From Lamprocystis purpurea DSM 4197 (GTDB taxonomy: Bacteria; Pseudomonadota; Gammaproteobacteria; Chromatiales; Chromatiaceae): a stretch of DNA of 64,000 bases. Made by a program: the position numbers and the translations under genes. Numbering within the stretch: position 1 is the stretch's first letter; each line of letters begins with the position of its first letter. Location of the stretch: positions 76,419 to 140,418 of the forward strand of contig NZ_KB902520.1 of the NCBI RefSeq assembly GCF_000379525.1, written 5' to 3'. Below, in pieces: positions 52,784-62,644 of this stretch. The notes beneath the pieces are model-generated. The model was not told the origin of the DNA and searched no databases. It saw only the letters and a program-made list of their open reading frames with translations.

Positions 52784-53694
52784 AAGCGCACCTTCAGCGT
52801 TACGCCCGCAAAGGGGGCCGTGGCGTAGTCCGCATCCGCCAGTGTGTCGCCCTGAGCATTCTCCAGTCGCAGGTTGCCCGCCGTCTTGGCCCCGGCGATC
52901 AGGCTCAGGTTGACGAAGCGCCCGAGGGTGCGCACGACGCCCAGGTAGACCGGAATGGATCTGTCCTGGCCCACGCCGTTGGGAGCCGGGCCCTGGTCGT
53001 TCAGGCGAAAGCGCTCGTTCTCGTAACGCGCGCCCAGACTGAGGGTCCAGGCGTCCGCGGGCCGCCATTCCAGGGCCAGGCCGGGTCCGCGGCTGGCCGC
53101 AAGACCGCCGCCGGTGTTCAGGCTCAGGGTGTCGGTTATTTTCCAGTCCACCGCGAGGATCGGGAACAGGCTGGCGTCACCCTCGATCTTGGAAAAGGCG
53201 CCGAACCCCGGACCGATGGTCAGGCGATCACTGACCCGGTAACTGGCGGCGGCCAGCACGCCGCCGAACGCCCCGTCCTCCAGCGCGGCCCCGTCCTCCG
53301 CGGCCCAGCGCATGCTCGGCAGAACGAACAGGGTCCACCGGTCCCCCAGGCGAGCGTTCAGGCTGACCCCCGCCTGGGCGCTGCGGATATTCGACCAGGG
53401 CGCGGCGGCGGCGAGTTCCTGCGCACCGGCCGCGAAGTCGTACGCGAGCTCAACGTAACCCAGGTTCAGTCCGAGCCGCAGACTGGGCGTCAGGCGCCGG
53501 GAGACGCCGATGCGCAGCGCCGTTTCATCCATCGCGACGGTGCCGCCGCCATCGAGATCCGCGCTGAATTGGTGGGCGCCCAGCGCCTCGATCGACAGAC
53601 CCCAGGGTTTGGCCGGCGGTTCTGCCGCCCGGCCCCCGGATGAGACGAAGAGAAAAATCACCCCAAACCAGATAGTAGTAGTCAATGGATGCAT
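52780..53694 (-). CDS. Outer-membrane beta-barrel protein, DUF6268-like
   Basis: 304 residues from MHPLTTTIWFGVIFLF, a signal peptide ending near GGRAAE; the ATG at 53718 is an alternative with no ribosome site. The mature protein alternates hydrophobic and polar residues in about twelve strands, with TPSLRLGLNLGYVEL, RLTIGPGFGAFSKIEG and a terminal VTLKVRF ending in Phe. This fits an outer-membrane barrel of the DUF6268 type, function unknown. It is convergent with the Fic-like gene. Confidence 0.75.
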   Translation of the reverse strand: MHPLTTTIWFGVIFLFVSSGGRAAEPPAKPWGLSIEALGAHQFSADLDGGGTVAMDETALRIGVSRRLTPSLRLGLNLGYVELAYDFAAGAQELAAAAPWSNIRSAQAGVSLNARLGDRWTLFVLPSMRWAAEDGAALEDGAFGGVLAAASYRVSDRLTIGPGFGAFSKIEGDASLFPILAVDWKITDTLSLNTGGGLAASRGPGLALEWRPADAWTLSLGARYENERFRLNDQGPAPNGVGQDRSIPVYLGVVRTLGRFVNLSLIAGAKTAGNLRLENAQGDTLADADYATAPFAGVTLKVRF

Positions 53695-53764
53695 CGGAAT
53701 GCCTCGTGTGGATTTCATACGCGATGGCTAAACCGCGTCTTAAAATGTATCTTTTTTAAATCTG

Positions 53765-53849
53765 TAAACCGCGCCGGCTCCAGCAATCGTCAAGTCTGCC
53801 GGGGCCGATCTTATCCAAAAACATCGCATACCGCGTTGGGCGCGGTTTA
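53765..53849. repeat. MITE-like element B, copy 2 (85 bp)
   Basis: Same ends (TAAACCGCGCC, GGCGCGGTTTA), orientation and interior as 17733-17818. Its right end overlaps the mgtE gene: the mgtE stop (TTA on this strand at 53847-53849) is part of the terminal GGTTTA. Confidence 0.8.
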
Positions 53850-55289
53850 GAGCAGGAACAGGGTCGCGAGTCCCAGGAAGATGAAGAATCCGCCGGAATC
53901 GGTCAGCGCGGTGACCAGCACCGAGCTGCCGAGCGCCGGATCGCGGCCAAGCCGCTGGCGGATCAGCGGGATCAAGACCCCGGCGGTCGCGGCCAACAGC
54001 AGGTTGAGCGTCATGGCGCCGCTCATCACCAGACCCAGGTAGGGGTTCTGGTAGAGCCACCAGACCAGGAGCCCGACCACGCCGCCCCAGACGATGCCGT
54101 TGAGCATGGCGACGCCCAGTTCCTTGGCCAGCAGCCGCCACATGGCACTGGGGTCGACCCGGCCCATGGCGATCGCCCGCACGATCATGGTAATGGTTTG
54201 ATTGCCGGCATTGCCGCCAATGCCGGCAACGATCGGCATGAGTGCCGCTAGGGCCACCAGCTTTTCGATCGAACCCTCGAACAGGTCGATCACCCGCGAG
54301 GCCGCAAAGGCCGTGATCAAATTGATCGCCAGCCAGGCCCAGCGATTCTGCACCGAGCGAATCACAGGTGCGAAGATGTCTTCCTCTTCGCGCAGACCCG
54401 CGCTGCTCAGGATTTCCGCTTCGGACTCCTCGCGGATCTGGTCGACCATGTCGGCCACCGTGACGCGGCCAAGCACCCGCCGCTCCGCGTCGATCACCGG
54501 CACGGAAATCAGGTCGTAGCGTTCGAACGCCTTGGCAGCGTCTCCGGCGTCGTCCTCCGGGGCCAGGGTGATCAGCGACTTCCCCTTCATGACCGTGGAG
54601 ACCAGCAGGTCTTGCTCATTGATGAGCAGGGACTCCAGGGTCAGGATGCCGCGCAAACGCTCCTCACGGTCGATGACGAACAGCTTGTCGGTGTGATCGG
54701 GCAAGGCTTCGAACCGGCGCAGGTAGCGCAGCACCACCTCCAGGGTCACGTCCTCGCGCACGGTGACCATATCGAAGTCCATCAGGGCACCGACCGTCCC
54801 CTCCGGATAGGACATCGCGGCCCGGACCTGCTCCTGTTCCTCCTGGTCGAGCGAATCGAAGACATCCTGCATCACCTCCGGCGGCAGGTCGGGAGCCAGG
54901 TCGGCCAGTTCGTCCGCGTCCAGCGTTTCCGCGGCGGCTTTGAGCTCCTCGGGGTCCATGCGCTCGATCAGGGTGGCGCGGACCGCATCCGAGACCTCCA
55001 GCAGAATCTCGCCATCCTTGTCCGCGCGCACCAGGTCCCAGATGAAGCGGCGGTCATCGAGCGGCAGCGCTTCGAGGATCTCGGCGATGTCCGCGGGATG
55101 CAGGCGATCGAGCTTGCGCCTCAGCCGCGCCAGCTCCTGCCTGGAGGAAATCGATTCCACCAGATCCTGATGCGGCATGTGTTGGCGCTGGACCAGAGTC
55201 TCGACCAGCCGGTGACGCGACAGCAGATCCTGTACGTCGTGCAGGTGGCGATGCAGGGCATCCGGATCACGTGACTTCTGCTCATTCAT
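53847..55289 (-). CDS. mgtE: Magnesium transporter MgtE
   Basis: 480 residues. The order is an N-terminal acidic superhelical domain (LHPADIAEILEALPLDDRR), two CBS domains (around FVIDREERLRGIL and SVPVIDAERRVLGRVT), a connecting helix and five membrane helices with the family motifs ALMPIVAGIGGNAGNQT and LTDSGGFFIFLGLATLFL. MgtE forms dimeric Mg2+ channels gated by the cytoplasmic domains. The stop codon lies inside the dispersed repeat at 53765-53849, so the last residues may have been fixed by its insertion; the LATLFLL end is normal for the family. Confidence 0.95.
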   Translation of the reverse strand: MNEQKSRDPDALHRHLHDVQDLLSRHRLVETLVQRQHMPHQDLVESISSRQELARLRRKLDRLHPADIAEILEALPLDDRRFIWDLVRADKDGEILLEVSDAVRATLIERMDPEELKAAAETLDADELADLAPDLPPEVMQDVFDSLDQEEQEQVRAAMSYPEGTVGALMDFDMVTVREDVTLEVVLRYLRRFEALPDHTDKLFVIDREERLRGILTLESLLINEQDLLVSTVMKGKSLITLAPEDDAGDAAKAFERYDLISVPVIDAERRVLGRVTVADMVDQIREESEAEILSSAGLREEEDIFAPVIRSVQNRWAWLAINLITAFAASRVIDLFEGSIEKLVALAALMPIVAGIGGNAGNQTITMIVRAIAMGRVDPSAMWRLLAKELGVAMLNGIVWGGVVGLLVWWLYQNPYLGLVMSGAMTLNLLLAATAGVLIPLIRQRLGRDPALGSSVLVTALTDSGGFFIFLGLATLFLL

Positions 55290-55904
55290 GCGTGCGGTGC
55301 CGAGTCTGGGGGTGGCGAGCGGAGGAGGGGATACAGGCCCCCACTCTAATGGAACCGGCTACCACATGGCGAGTTGGACATGGCTTTCCGGCAGCACGCG
55401 TCGGAGCATGTCGCAACGCGCAAGCCGTTGCGTGGCGCCGCCGGCCGCTGGAGCGGTCGGACGGCATTCTCCACGCGGCTGAGATTGGGCAAGTATTCGC
55501 CGCAGCAGCCAATCCGCCGCCGCAAGGCGGCGACTGGGACCGCCGACAATCTGTCGACTCCGGTGCGACGCGCTGGGTTCTTTATCTATTTTCAACGCCT
55601 TATCAGGCTATCATCGGTTCTGAATGCCGCCTGACGGCGGCGGGCCGGCAGGCTGCCGGCGGTCCCGCACGCGGCTTCGCCGCGGTGTTGGCGAATACTT
55701 TCATAATCTCTGGAGCGTGGTGACGAGCCCCGCGCTGTCGCGGCATTTCACCCATGTGTTGCGGTATATAACGCATATGCTTCTAATCTAAATCAGGAAT
55801 ATCTAAAATTTCCACCATGGCATTCGACTGCTGAGGTATCTTCAGGCTTTTTCCGCGCTATCCTGCCGTCGGGCGGCGTTCCGGTCATGAAGGAGTCTGA
55901 ACAC
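55290..55904. other. Intergenic, 615 bp, repeats only
   Basis: At 55417-55476 is a second copy of the family at 160-222 (GCCGCTGGAGCGG core). CGGGCCGGCAGGCTGCCGGCGG (about 55640-55662) is another palindrome. Short open frames here are repeat-derived. The last 150 bases are A/T-richer and probably hold the TonB-receptor promoter. Confidence 0.5.
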
Positions 55905-58244
55905 ATGCAGTTGCGTCTGAAATCCTGTGCCGCATTTCTTGCCCTTTACGCTATGCCGGGCGTGGCAGCGGATACTACCGCCACGCTGGGCGAAGTCCTT
56001 GTCACGGCGCCCCAGGATGTCCCGCTCAGCTCCGGTTCTACGACCCTGAGCACCGCCGAGATCGCGCGTAAGCGCGCCCGCACCAGCGACACCGCCAGCC
56101 TGCTCGTGGGCATTCCTGGTGTGAGCGTCTACGGCGCCGGGGGGGTGTCCAGCCTGCCGGTTATCCGCGGACTGGCGGATGATCGCCTGCGGACCAAGGT
56201 GAATGGCATGGACCTCGTCGCGGCCTGTCCGAACCACATGAACTCCCCGTTGTCCTCCATCGATCCGACGGCGGTCGATCGCATACAAGTCTATTCCGGT
56301 GTGACGCCGGTGAGCGTGGGCGGCGACAGCATCGGCGGCAGTATCCTGGTGGAGTCGGCAGCCCCTGTCTTTGCGAATCCCGATCAGTCTCTCGCGACGG
56401 GTGACGCCGGCACTTTTTATCGCAGCAATGGGGATAGCTGGGGAGGTAACCTCTCCGGTACATTCGCCACCGAGAATTTAAGCTTTCATTACGCCGGCGC
56501 CTATGCTCAGTCGGACAACTACAAGGCCGGCGGCGATTTTAAGGACTATCACTTCACGGGTCGGGTCGGACACACCCTGCCGTTGGATGAGGTGGGCTCC
56601 ACCGCCTATGAGGCCATCAACCAATCCGTCAGGTTCGCCTGGAAAAACGACGACAATCTGCTGAATTTCACCTACGCCAACCAGCATATTCCCTATGAAA
56701 ACTATCCGAACCAGCGGATGGACATGACGGATAATCTGAGCGACCAATTCAACTTGGCCTACACGGGCAACCACGATTGGGCCACGCTGAAGGCGCGGGC
56801 CTACTACGAACATACGCAGCACGAAATGGATTTTGGTGATGACAAGCGGTTTTGGTATGGCCCCGGGAATCCGCCGAGCGGCTCCGGGGGCGATGCCGCG
56901 CTCAACGGGACGCCTTGCGCGCCGATCTCCGGCGTCAGCGTGATCAAGGGCATGATGGTAGGTTGTGCCGCCGGCATGCCGATGGCTACCGACGGCAAGA
57001 ATACCGGTGTCACGGTCAGCGCCGACATTCCGCTGGTCAAGAGCGACCTGTTACGCGTGGGCGTCGAGTACCAGAATTATCGCCTGGACGATTGGTGGGA
57101 TCCCTCCGGCGCCGGCATGTGGCCTTATGTCTTCTGGAATATCAATGATGGCAAACGCGACCGCTTTGCCGTCTTCGGCGAGTGGGAGATTCGCAAGAAC
57201 CGTTGGATGCATATCGTGGGTCTGCGCTTTGAAAACGTCGCCATGGATGCCGACCCGGTGCACGGCTACAATCTTGATACCTACCCGACCAGCGGGGTCG
57301 GCGGTCTGGGTAACCAGACCCGTGATGCGGCGCTCTTCAACGCTCAGTCACGCGAACAGACGGACAATAATTGGGATTTTTCCTGGCTCGCCCGTTTCAC
57401 CCCTGACGCCAACCAGACCTATCAGATGGGCCTTGCTCAAAAGACACGCTCGCCCAATCTCTATGAGCGCTATACCTGGTCGACCTGGCAGATGGCCGCC
57501 TTCATGAATAACTTCGTCGGCGACGGCAATGGATATGTGGGAAACCTGGAGCTGCAACCGGAAGTCGCCGGCATCCTCAGCCTCACCGCGGACTGGCACG
57601 ATGCCAACGAGGCGCAATGGGGTATCACGGTAACACCTTACTATACTTATGTGCAGGACTACATCGACGCCGTACAGTGGGACTCGACACTCAATGCTCC
57701 CCGCATAGCGCCGGTGGTCGATAATTTTACCGTGCTCAAGTATTTCAACCAATCGGCCGTGCTCTACGGTCTGGACCTCTCGGCGCACTACCTGGTGGCA
57801 CGCGGCACCAGTGTTGGCGATTTCACGGCCCAGGTCGCGGCGAGTTACATCAAAGGTGAAAATCAGGATACCGGGGATAACCTCTATAACATGATGCCGC
57901 TGAACGCGAAGCTCGCTCTCGTTCAGGAGATCGGCCACTGGCGCAATACCCTGGAGGGTGAGTTCGTGGACGCTAAGAACGAGATCTCTCAAGTGCGTAA
58001 TGAAATGCAGACCGCGGGCTATGGGCTCGCTCATCTGCGCAGCCGCTATGAGCGAAAGACCTGGAGTGTGGAGGTCGGTATCGAAAACCTGTTTGACCGC
58101 TCCTACGACCTGCCGCTGGGTGGCGCCTATGTCGGCCAGGGTACGACCATGACTATCCCGCCGGCACCAAATCAACCTCAGTGGGGCACCCCGGTGCCGG
58201 GGCCGGGCCGCACCCTTTATGCCGGCGTCAACATCAAATTCTAA
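55905..58244 (+). CDS. TonB-dependent receptor, OprC/NosA-like (copper)
   Basis: 779 residues with signal peptide (ending PGVAAD), plug domain and 22-strand barrel ending in YAGVNIKF. The plug contains VRTK-like NGMDLVAACPNHM with Cys108 and Met112 in a C-x3-M arrangement, followed by SSIDPTAVDRIQVYSGVTPVS; this is the region that binds copper in OprC-type receptors. A Met-rich loop (IKGMMVGCAAGMPM) is also present. No TonB-box is obvious. The ATG at 55905 is preferred for its AAGGAG. No other copper gene is adjacent. Confidence 0.85.
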   Translation: MQLRLKSCAAFLALYAMPGVAADTTATLGEVLVTAPQDVPLSSGSTTLSTAEIARKRARTSDTASLLVGIPGVSVYGAGGVSSLPVIRGLADDRLRTKVNGMDLVAACPNHMNSPLSSIDPTAVDRIQVYSGVTPVSVGGDSIGGSILVESAAPVFANPDQSLATGDAGTFYRSNGDSWGGNLSGTFATENLSFHYAGAYAQSDNYKAGGDFKDYHFTGRVGHTLPLDEVGSTAYEAINQSVRFAWKNDDNLLNFTYANQHIPYENYPNQRMDMTDNLSDQFNLAYTGNHDWATLKARAYYEHTQHEMDFGDDKRFWYGPGNPPSGSGGDAALNGTPCAPISGVSVIKGMMVGCAAGMPMATDGKNTGVTVSADIPLVKSDLLRVGVEYQNYRLDDWWDPSGAGMWPYVFWNINDGKRDRFAVFGEWEIRKNRWMHIVGLRFENVAMDADPVHGYNLDTYPTSGVGGLGNQTRDAALFNAQSREQTDNNWDFSWLARFTPDANQTYQMGLAQKTRSPNLYERYTWSTWQMAAFMNNFVGDGNGYVGNLELQPEVAGILSLTADWHDANEAQWGITVTPYYTYVQDYIDAVQWDSTLNAPRIAPVVDNFTVLKYFNQSAVLYGLDLSAHYLVARGTSVGDFTAQVAASYIKGENQDTGDNLYNMMPLNAKLALVQEIGHWRNTLEGEFVDAKNEISQVRNEMQTAGYGLAHLRSRYERKTWSVEVGIENLFDRSYDLPLGGAYVGQGTTMTIPPAPNQPQWGTPVPGPGRTLYAGVNIKF

Positions 58245-58323
58245 TGCTGTTGAAACGGCTGCTGTCGCAGTCGGTCGGGTTGCGGCGCCTTGGTCATATC
58301 GCCTTCGGACGTGATAACCGGAC

Positions 58324-58352
58324 GTAGGGGCGGGTTTTAAGCCCGCCCCTAC
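58324..58352. repeat. GTAGGGGCGGG palindrome
   Basis: GTAGGGGCGGGTTTTAAGCC then CGCCCCTAC is a perfect palindrome. It is followed by TCTGTCTGGATATC, the inverse of the module beside 51672-51740. The gap 58245-58475 has no gene. Confidence 0.65.
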
Positions 58353-58475
58353 ACGAAGGTCTGTCTGGATATCGGGTGCGAACGCTATAAACTCGGCCGC
58401 TTCGCGATCTGCGCGGTCGTCGGTCCGCACTGCGGACCCTACAGACCGCGGTTCTTGCGGACCGTCCGCGGCCGT

Positions 58476-58709
58476 TCAGTCGTCCCCCAAGGCTCCGCGG
58501 ATCAGCGCCGCGTCCAGCCCGTTTCTGGACGAGATCCGCAGGCCGCCGCTCTCACCCCCGCAACGGATGCCATCCTGCGCCTCGCGGACAAAACCGGCGG
58601 CCACGACCGGCATGGGGGCGAACAGGTCCGCCATGTAGCGATGGGAAAATTCCTTGGGGAAGAGGATCGGGCATTCGCGGTCACCGGTCTGCAGGACGAT
58701 ATATTTCAC
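58476..58709 (-). CDS. Small conserved-looking protein, 77 aa
   Basis: A GTG start preceded by GGAGGG at 8 bases gives MKYIVLQTGDRECPILFPKE, a compact globular protein with two or three cysteines and a Gly-rich centre (IRCGGESGGLRISSR). The strong ribosome site and balanced composition favour a real gene; the function is unknown. It is divergent from the amino acid ABC operon. Confidence 0.6.
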   Translation of the reverse strand: MKYIVLQTGDRECPILFPKEFSHRYMADLFAPMPVVAAGFVREAQDGIRCGGESGGLRISSRNGLDAALIRGALGDD

Positions 58710-58830
58710 GATGCGGCCCTCCGCGGGTGGTCAGACTCGCCCTACGGCGAGGATGGGTTCTTGTCAGGGTCCGCTGTTATGCTAGGCGCACCTGTTTGCG
58801 ACCCGATTTTAGCCTGACCGGAGCCAAGTC

Positions 58831-59721
58831 ATGAAACTTCCCCGTCTCTCGCCCCTTGTGTTCGGTGGTGTGCTGCTGGTTGGTGCGGTTCAGGTGCCCG
58901 CCGACACGCTGGAGAAGGTCAAGGATGCGGGTTCGATCACTTTGGGTCACCGCGAATCCTCGATCCCGTTCTCTTACTACGATGATCAGCAGCGGGTGAT
59001 CGGCTACTCGCAGGACATCGCTTTGCGGGTCGTGGATGCGATCAAACGTGAACTGCAACTGCGGGACCTTCAGGTCAGACTCAACCCGGTCACCTCGCAA
59101 AATCGGATTCCGCTGATTCAGAACGGGACCGTCGATCTGGAGTGCGGATCGACCACCAATAACACCGAGCGGCAGAAGCAAGTCGGCTTCTCCACCACGA
59201 TCTTTGTCGTCGGCACGCGCTTGTTGACCAAGAAAGCGTCCGGCATCCAGGACTTCAGTGACCTCGCCGGTAAGAATGTCGTGACCACCGCCGGTACCAC
59301 GTCCGAGCGGCTGCTGCGCAAGCTCAACGAAGACAAACAGTTGAACATGAAGATCATCTCGGCCAAGGATCACGGCGAGTCGTTCCTGACGCTGGAAACC
59401 GGCCGCGCTGCTGCCTTCATGATGGATGACGCGCTCCTCTATGGCGAATTAGCCAAGGCCAAGCGCCCCGGCGATTGGGTGGTGGTCGGCATCCCGCAAT
59501 CCTCGGAAGCCTATGGGTGCGTGCTGCGCAAGGATGATCCCGCGTTCAAGACACTGGTGGATACGACCATTGCCGGACTCATGACCAGCGGCGAGGCCCA
59601 GAAGCTCTATGCCAAGTGGTTTGAAAGCCCGATTCCACCCAAGGGCTTGAACCTGAATTTTCCGCTCTCGGCGGAGATGGTCGAGTTGTATCGCAACCCC
59701 AACGACCGGGCGCTGCAGTAA
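58831..59721 (+). CDS. gltI: Polar amino acid ABC transporter binding protein (GltI-like)
   Basis: 296 residues with a signal peptide (ending PADTLEK) and the family pattern AGSITLGHRESSIPFSYYDD, VTSQNRIPLIQNGTVDLECGSTTNN, TTAGTTSERLL and ETGRAAAFMMDD. This matches glutamate/aspartate-binding proteins. It is separated from its permease genes by 188 bp that contain two dispersed repeats, which may allow higher expression of the binding protein. Confidence 0.92.
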   Translation: MKLPRLSPLVFGGVLLVGAVQVPADTLEKVKDAGSITLGHRESSIPFSYYDDQQRVIGYSQDIALRVVDAIKRELQLRDLQVRLNPVTSQNRIPLIQNGTVDLECGSTTNNTERQKQVGFSTTIFVVGTRLLTKKASGIQDFSDLAGKNVVTTAGTTSERLLRKLNEDKQLNMKIISAKDHGESFLTLETGRAAAFMMDDALLYGELAKAKRPGDWVVVGIPQSSEAYGCVLRKDDPAFKTLVDTTIAGLMTSGEAQKLYAKWFESPIPPKGLNLNFPLSAEMVELYRNPNDRALQ

Positions 59722-59727
59722 GATTCT

Positions 59728-59790
59728 TTCTCGTTCCCACGCTCCAGCGTGGGAATGCCGTCCGGCCGCTCCAGCGGCCGGTGACGCGAC
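59728..59790 (-). repeat. GGAGCGTGGGAACGAG-family repeat, copy 3
   Basis: Reverse complement of 172-235, with both hairpins (CCCACGCTCCAGCGTGGG and GGCCGCTCCAGCGGCC). It follows the binding-protein stop by a few bases and could act as its transcript end. Confidence 0.7.
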
Positions 59791-59816
59791 GCTGGAGCGG
59801 GGGGATCCAGATCATT

Positions 59817-59888
59817 TCCAATTAGAATCGCTTTTCCGATTACGACAACGACAACGATTGAATTTGTTGTTTAACCTATTTTTGACTC
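59817..59888 (-). repeat. GTTGTC dispersed repeat, copy 2
   Basis: Reverse complement of 25007-25080, with GACAAC run, CCGATTAC and the end GAGTCA. Differences are one GTTGTC unit fewer and a few substitutions. It lies between the binding protein and permease genes. Confidence 0.75.
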
Positions 59889-59909
59889 CTTACAGCGTCT
59901 GGATTTTCC

Positions 59910-60647
59910 ATGAGCTATAATTGGAATTGGGATATCTTTCTCAGCCCGACGCCATCGGGTGAATCGACCTATCTCGGCTGGCTGCTCGATGGGCTGCAGT
60001 GGACCCTGACGCTGTCACTCGGGGCCTGGATCATGGCGCTGGTGCTCGGCATCGGGCTGGGCGTGCTGCGCACTGTGCCCAACCGTCTGCTGGCCGGCAG
60101 TGCCGCGGCCTACGTCGAGGTCTTTCGCAATGTGCCGCTGCTGGTGCAGTTGTTCATCTGGTATTTCGTGCTGCCCGAACTGCTGCCGACAACCTTAGGC
60201 GATGCGCTCAAGCAGACCGACCCGCTGGCGCAGCAATTCTTCGCAGCCTTGCTGTGTCTGGGTTGTTTCACCGCGGCGCGGGTCTGCGAGCAGGTGCGCG
60301 CGGGGATCGCGTCGCTGCCGCGCGGACAGCGCAATGCCGGGCTGGCGCTCGGTCTGACCCTGCCCCAGACCTACCGCTATGTTCTGCTGCCGATGGCGCT
60401 GCGTCTGATCCTGCCGCCGCTCACCTCGGAGTTTCTCAACGTCTTCAAGAATTCGGCGGTGGCGTCGACGATCGGGCTGATCGAGTTGTCGCGGCAGAGT
60501 CAGCAACTGGTCGATTACACCGCGCAGGCGTATGAGGCCTTCATCGCGGTCACCGTGCTCTATGTGCTCATCAATGTGCTGGTGATGTTCGGGATGCGCC
60601 TGCTGGAGCGGCGAACCCGCGTACCGGGCTATATTGGGAGCAAGTGA
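59910..60647 (+). CDS. gltJ: Amino acid ABC transporter permease (GltJ-like)
   Basis: 245 residues with about five membrane helices, the early motif [35 protein letters not shown] and the EAA-type loop [22 protein letters not shown]. It forms half of the channel. Its TGA overlaps the next ATG (TGATG). Confidence 0.93.
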   Translation: MSYNWNWDIFLSPTPSGESTYLGWLLDGLQWTLTLSLGAWIMALVLGIGLGVLRTVPNRLLAGSAAAYVEVFRNVPLLVQLFIWYFVLPELLPTTLGDALKQTDPLAQQFFAALLCLGCFTAARVCEQVRAGIASLPRGQRNAGLALGLTLPQTYRYVLLPMALRLILPPLTSEFLNVFKNSAVASTIGLIELSRQSQQLVDYTAQAYEAFIAVTVLYVLINVLVMFGMRLLERRTRVPGYIGSK

Positions 60648-61324
60648 TGGAGGAATTCGACTGGACTTCCATTCCCGGTGCGCTGCCGATCCTTGCCGAC
60701 GGGATGCTGATCACCCTGGAGATCACCGCGACCGCGATTCTGATCGGCATCCTGTGGGGCACCGTGCTGGCCCTGGCGCGTTTGTCGGGTAACCGTCCGC
60801 TGGCGTGGCTGGCCGCCGCCTATGTGAATCTGTTCCGCGCGGTGCCGCTGGTCATGGTGATCCTGTGGTTCTATCTGATCGTACCGACGCTGTTGCAGCG
60901 CTGGTTCGGTGTTTCTCAAAGCAGCGATATCCGCATGATCTCGGCCCTGGTCGCCTTCGCCCTGTTCGAGTCCGCCTATTATGCCGAGATCATTCGCGCC
61001 GGCGTACAGAGTGTGCCCAAGGGTCAGGTCGACGCGGCGTTTGCGCTTGGGATGCCCTACCATCTGACTATGCGTTTGGTGGTGCTGCCGCAGGCGTTTC
61101 GTAACATGGTGCCGCTGTTGCTGACCCAGGCGATCATTCTGTTCCAGGATACCTCGCTGGTGTATGTGATCGGACTGGCGGATTTCTTCGGCGCCGCCTA
61201 TAAGGTCGGTGATCGCGATGGTCGACTGGTGGAACTACTGTTGTTTGCCGGCGCGGTCTATTTCATCCTCTGTTTCGGCGCCTCGCTGCTGGTATGGCAA
61301 TTGCAGAAGAAGTACTCCACATGA
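60647..61324 (+). CDS. gltK: Amino acid ABC transporter permease (GltK-like)
   Basis: 225 residues. Motifs are [38 protein letters not shown] and the EAA-type loop [20 protein letters not shown]. It pairs with the preceding permease. The stop overlaps the ATPase start (ATGA). Confidence 0.93.
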   Translation: MEEFDWTSIPGALPILADGMLITLEITATAILIGILWGTVLALARLSGNRPLAWLAAAYVNLFRAVPLVMVILWFYLIVPTLLQRWFGVSQSSDIRMISALVAFALFESAYYAEIIRAGVQSVPKGQVDAAFALGMPYHLTMRLVVLPQAFRNMVPLLLTQAIILFQDTSLVYVIGLADFFGAAYKVGDRDGRLVELLLFAGAVYFILCFGASLLVWQLQKKYST

Positions 61325-62055
61325 GCATGATCCAGATCGAAAACGTGTCGAAGTGGTATGGCGATTTTCAGGTCCTGACCGACTGCAGCACGCACGTCAC
61401 TGAGGGCGAGGTGGTGGTGGTGTGCGGTCCCTCGGGGTCGGGCAAGAGCACGCTGATCCGCTGCGTCAATGGCCTCGAAGCCATACAGCAGGGCCGGATC
61501 GTCGTCAACGGCACCGCGCTCGCGGATCCGACGACCAATCTGTCCAAACTGCGGGCGCACGTCGGTATGGTCTTCCAGAACTTCGAGCTGTTTCCGCACA
61601 TGAGCGTCACCGATAACCTGACCATCGCTCAGATCAAGGTGCTCGGCCGCTCGACCGCAGAGGCACTGGCGCGCGGGCTGGCCATGCTCGACCGGGTTGG
61701 GCTCAAGGCACAGGCGTCCAAGTTTCCGGGCGCGCTCTCCGGCGGGCAGCAGCAGCGCGTGGCGATTGCCCGCGCCCTGGCGATGGACCCGATCTGCATG
61801 CTGTTCGACGAACCGACGTCCGCGCTCGATCCGGAGATGGTCAACGAGGTGTTGGATGTCATGGTCGAACTGGCGACCGAGGGCATGACGATGATGTGTG
61901 TGACCCATGAAATGGGGTTTGCCCGCAAGGTGGCGGATCGGGTGATCTTCATGGACCACGGCCGGATCGTCGAGGACGCATCCAAGGACGACTTTTTCGG
62001 GACGCCGCGTGCGGAACGCGCCCAGTTGTTCCTGTCCAAGATCCTTCAGCACTGA
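61321..62055 (+). CDS. gltL: Amino acid ABC transporter ATPase (GltL-like)
   Basis: 244 residues. Walker [10 protein letters not shown], signature [15 protein letters not shown], Walker [13 protein letters not shown] and the switch histidine in VTHEMGFA are intact. The ATG at 61321 overlaps the permease stop; an upstream in-frame ATG lies within the permease gene. It completes a four-gene polar amino acid uptake operon. Confidence 0.95.
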   Translation: MSMIQIENVSKWYGDFQVLTDCSTHVTEGEVVVVCGPSGSGKSTLIRCVNGLEAIQQGRIVVNGTALADPTTNLSKLRAHVGMVFQNFELFPHMSVTDNLTIAQIKVLGRSTAEALARGLAMLDRVGLKAQASKFPGALSGGQQQRVAIARALAMDPICMLFDEPTSALDPEMVNEVLDVMVELATEGMTMMCVTHEMGFARKVADRVIFMDHGRIVEDASKDDFFGTPRAERAQLFLSKILQH

Positions 62056-62166
62056 GCCGATCGGGCCGTCTCCGCGGCCTGTCACGAAGCAGTGGTTCAC
62101 AAGTGTCGCTATCCTTCGTATGCTCTGCGTCACCTAGAGTAGTCAACCGAAGCGGGGCTCAAGTTC

Positions 62167-62508
62167 ATGTCATCCTTACCTGTGCATTATCGGGTCGTCG
62201 GTGACGACGACTATATGCTGGAGATCACGGTCGGCAGCGGCGGTGCTTTTGTGGTCAACAGCGGTGACCACACCAGTCATAAGCCCCGTCACGGTACGTT
62301 GGACAAGGTTCAACAGGAGCGTCTGGCCGCGGTGCTGGCACCTCTGGGCCCGTCACGGGACCATCCGGCCCCAGCGGGTGCTCCCGGTTTCATGGCCGAA
62401 TTGACCCTGGGGGAGGGCGCCGCTGCGCGCGTCTTTCGTTTCTGGGAGGGTGCGCTGGACGAGGAGCCGCAGCTCCAGGCCGCGGTTCGGGAGTTGGAGG
62501 TCATCTGA
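62167..62508 (+). CDS. Hypothetical protein, 113 aa, emfourin-like
   Basis: A beta-rich, Gly-containing N-terminal half (YMLEITVGSGGAFVVNSGDH) and a C-terminal half with FMAELTLGEGAAARVFRFWE, then a final helix. The layout is similar to protealysin-inhibitor (emfourin) proteins, but no protease gene is adjacent and the match is weak. Start ATG has no strong ribosome site. Confidence 0.5.
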   Translation: MSSLPVHYRVVGDDDYMLEITVGSGGAFVVNSGDHTSHKPRHGTLDKVQQERLAAVLAPLGPSRDHPAPAGAPGFMAELTLGEGAAARVFRFWEGALDEEPQLQAAVRELEVI

Positions 62509-62644
62509 CCCGCGGACGCCGGCCGGCGGTCGTCATGCGCCGCGCCGGATCGAACTTGGATGGGTTTGGCGCGCCCGGCCGTGATGCGATCGGTCCGTGT
62601 CGGATGATAAACTTGAGCAAATCAGTCTGATGTTGCGTTGATCC

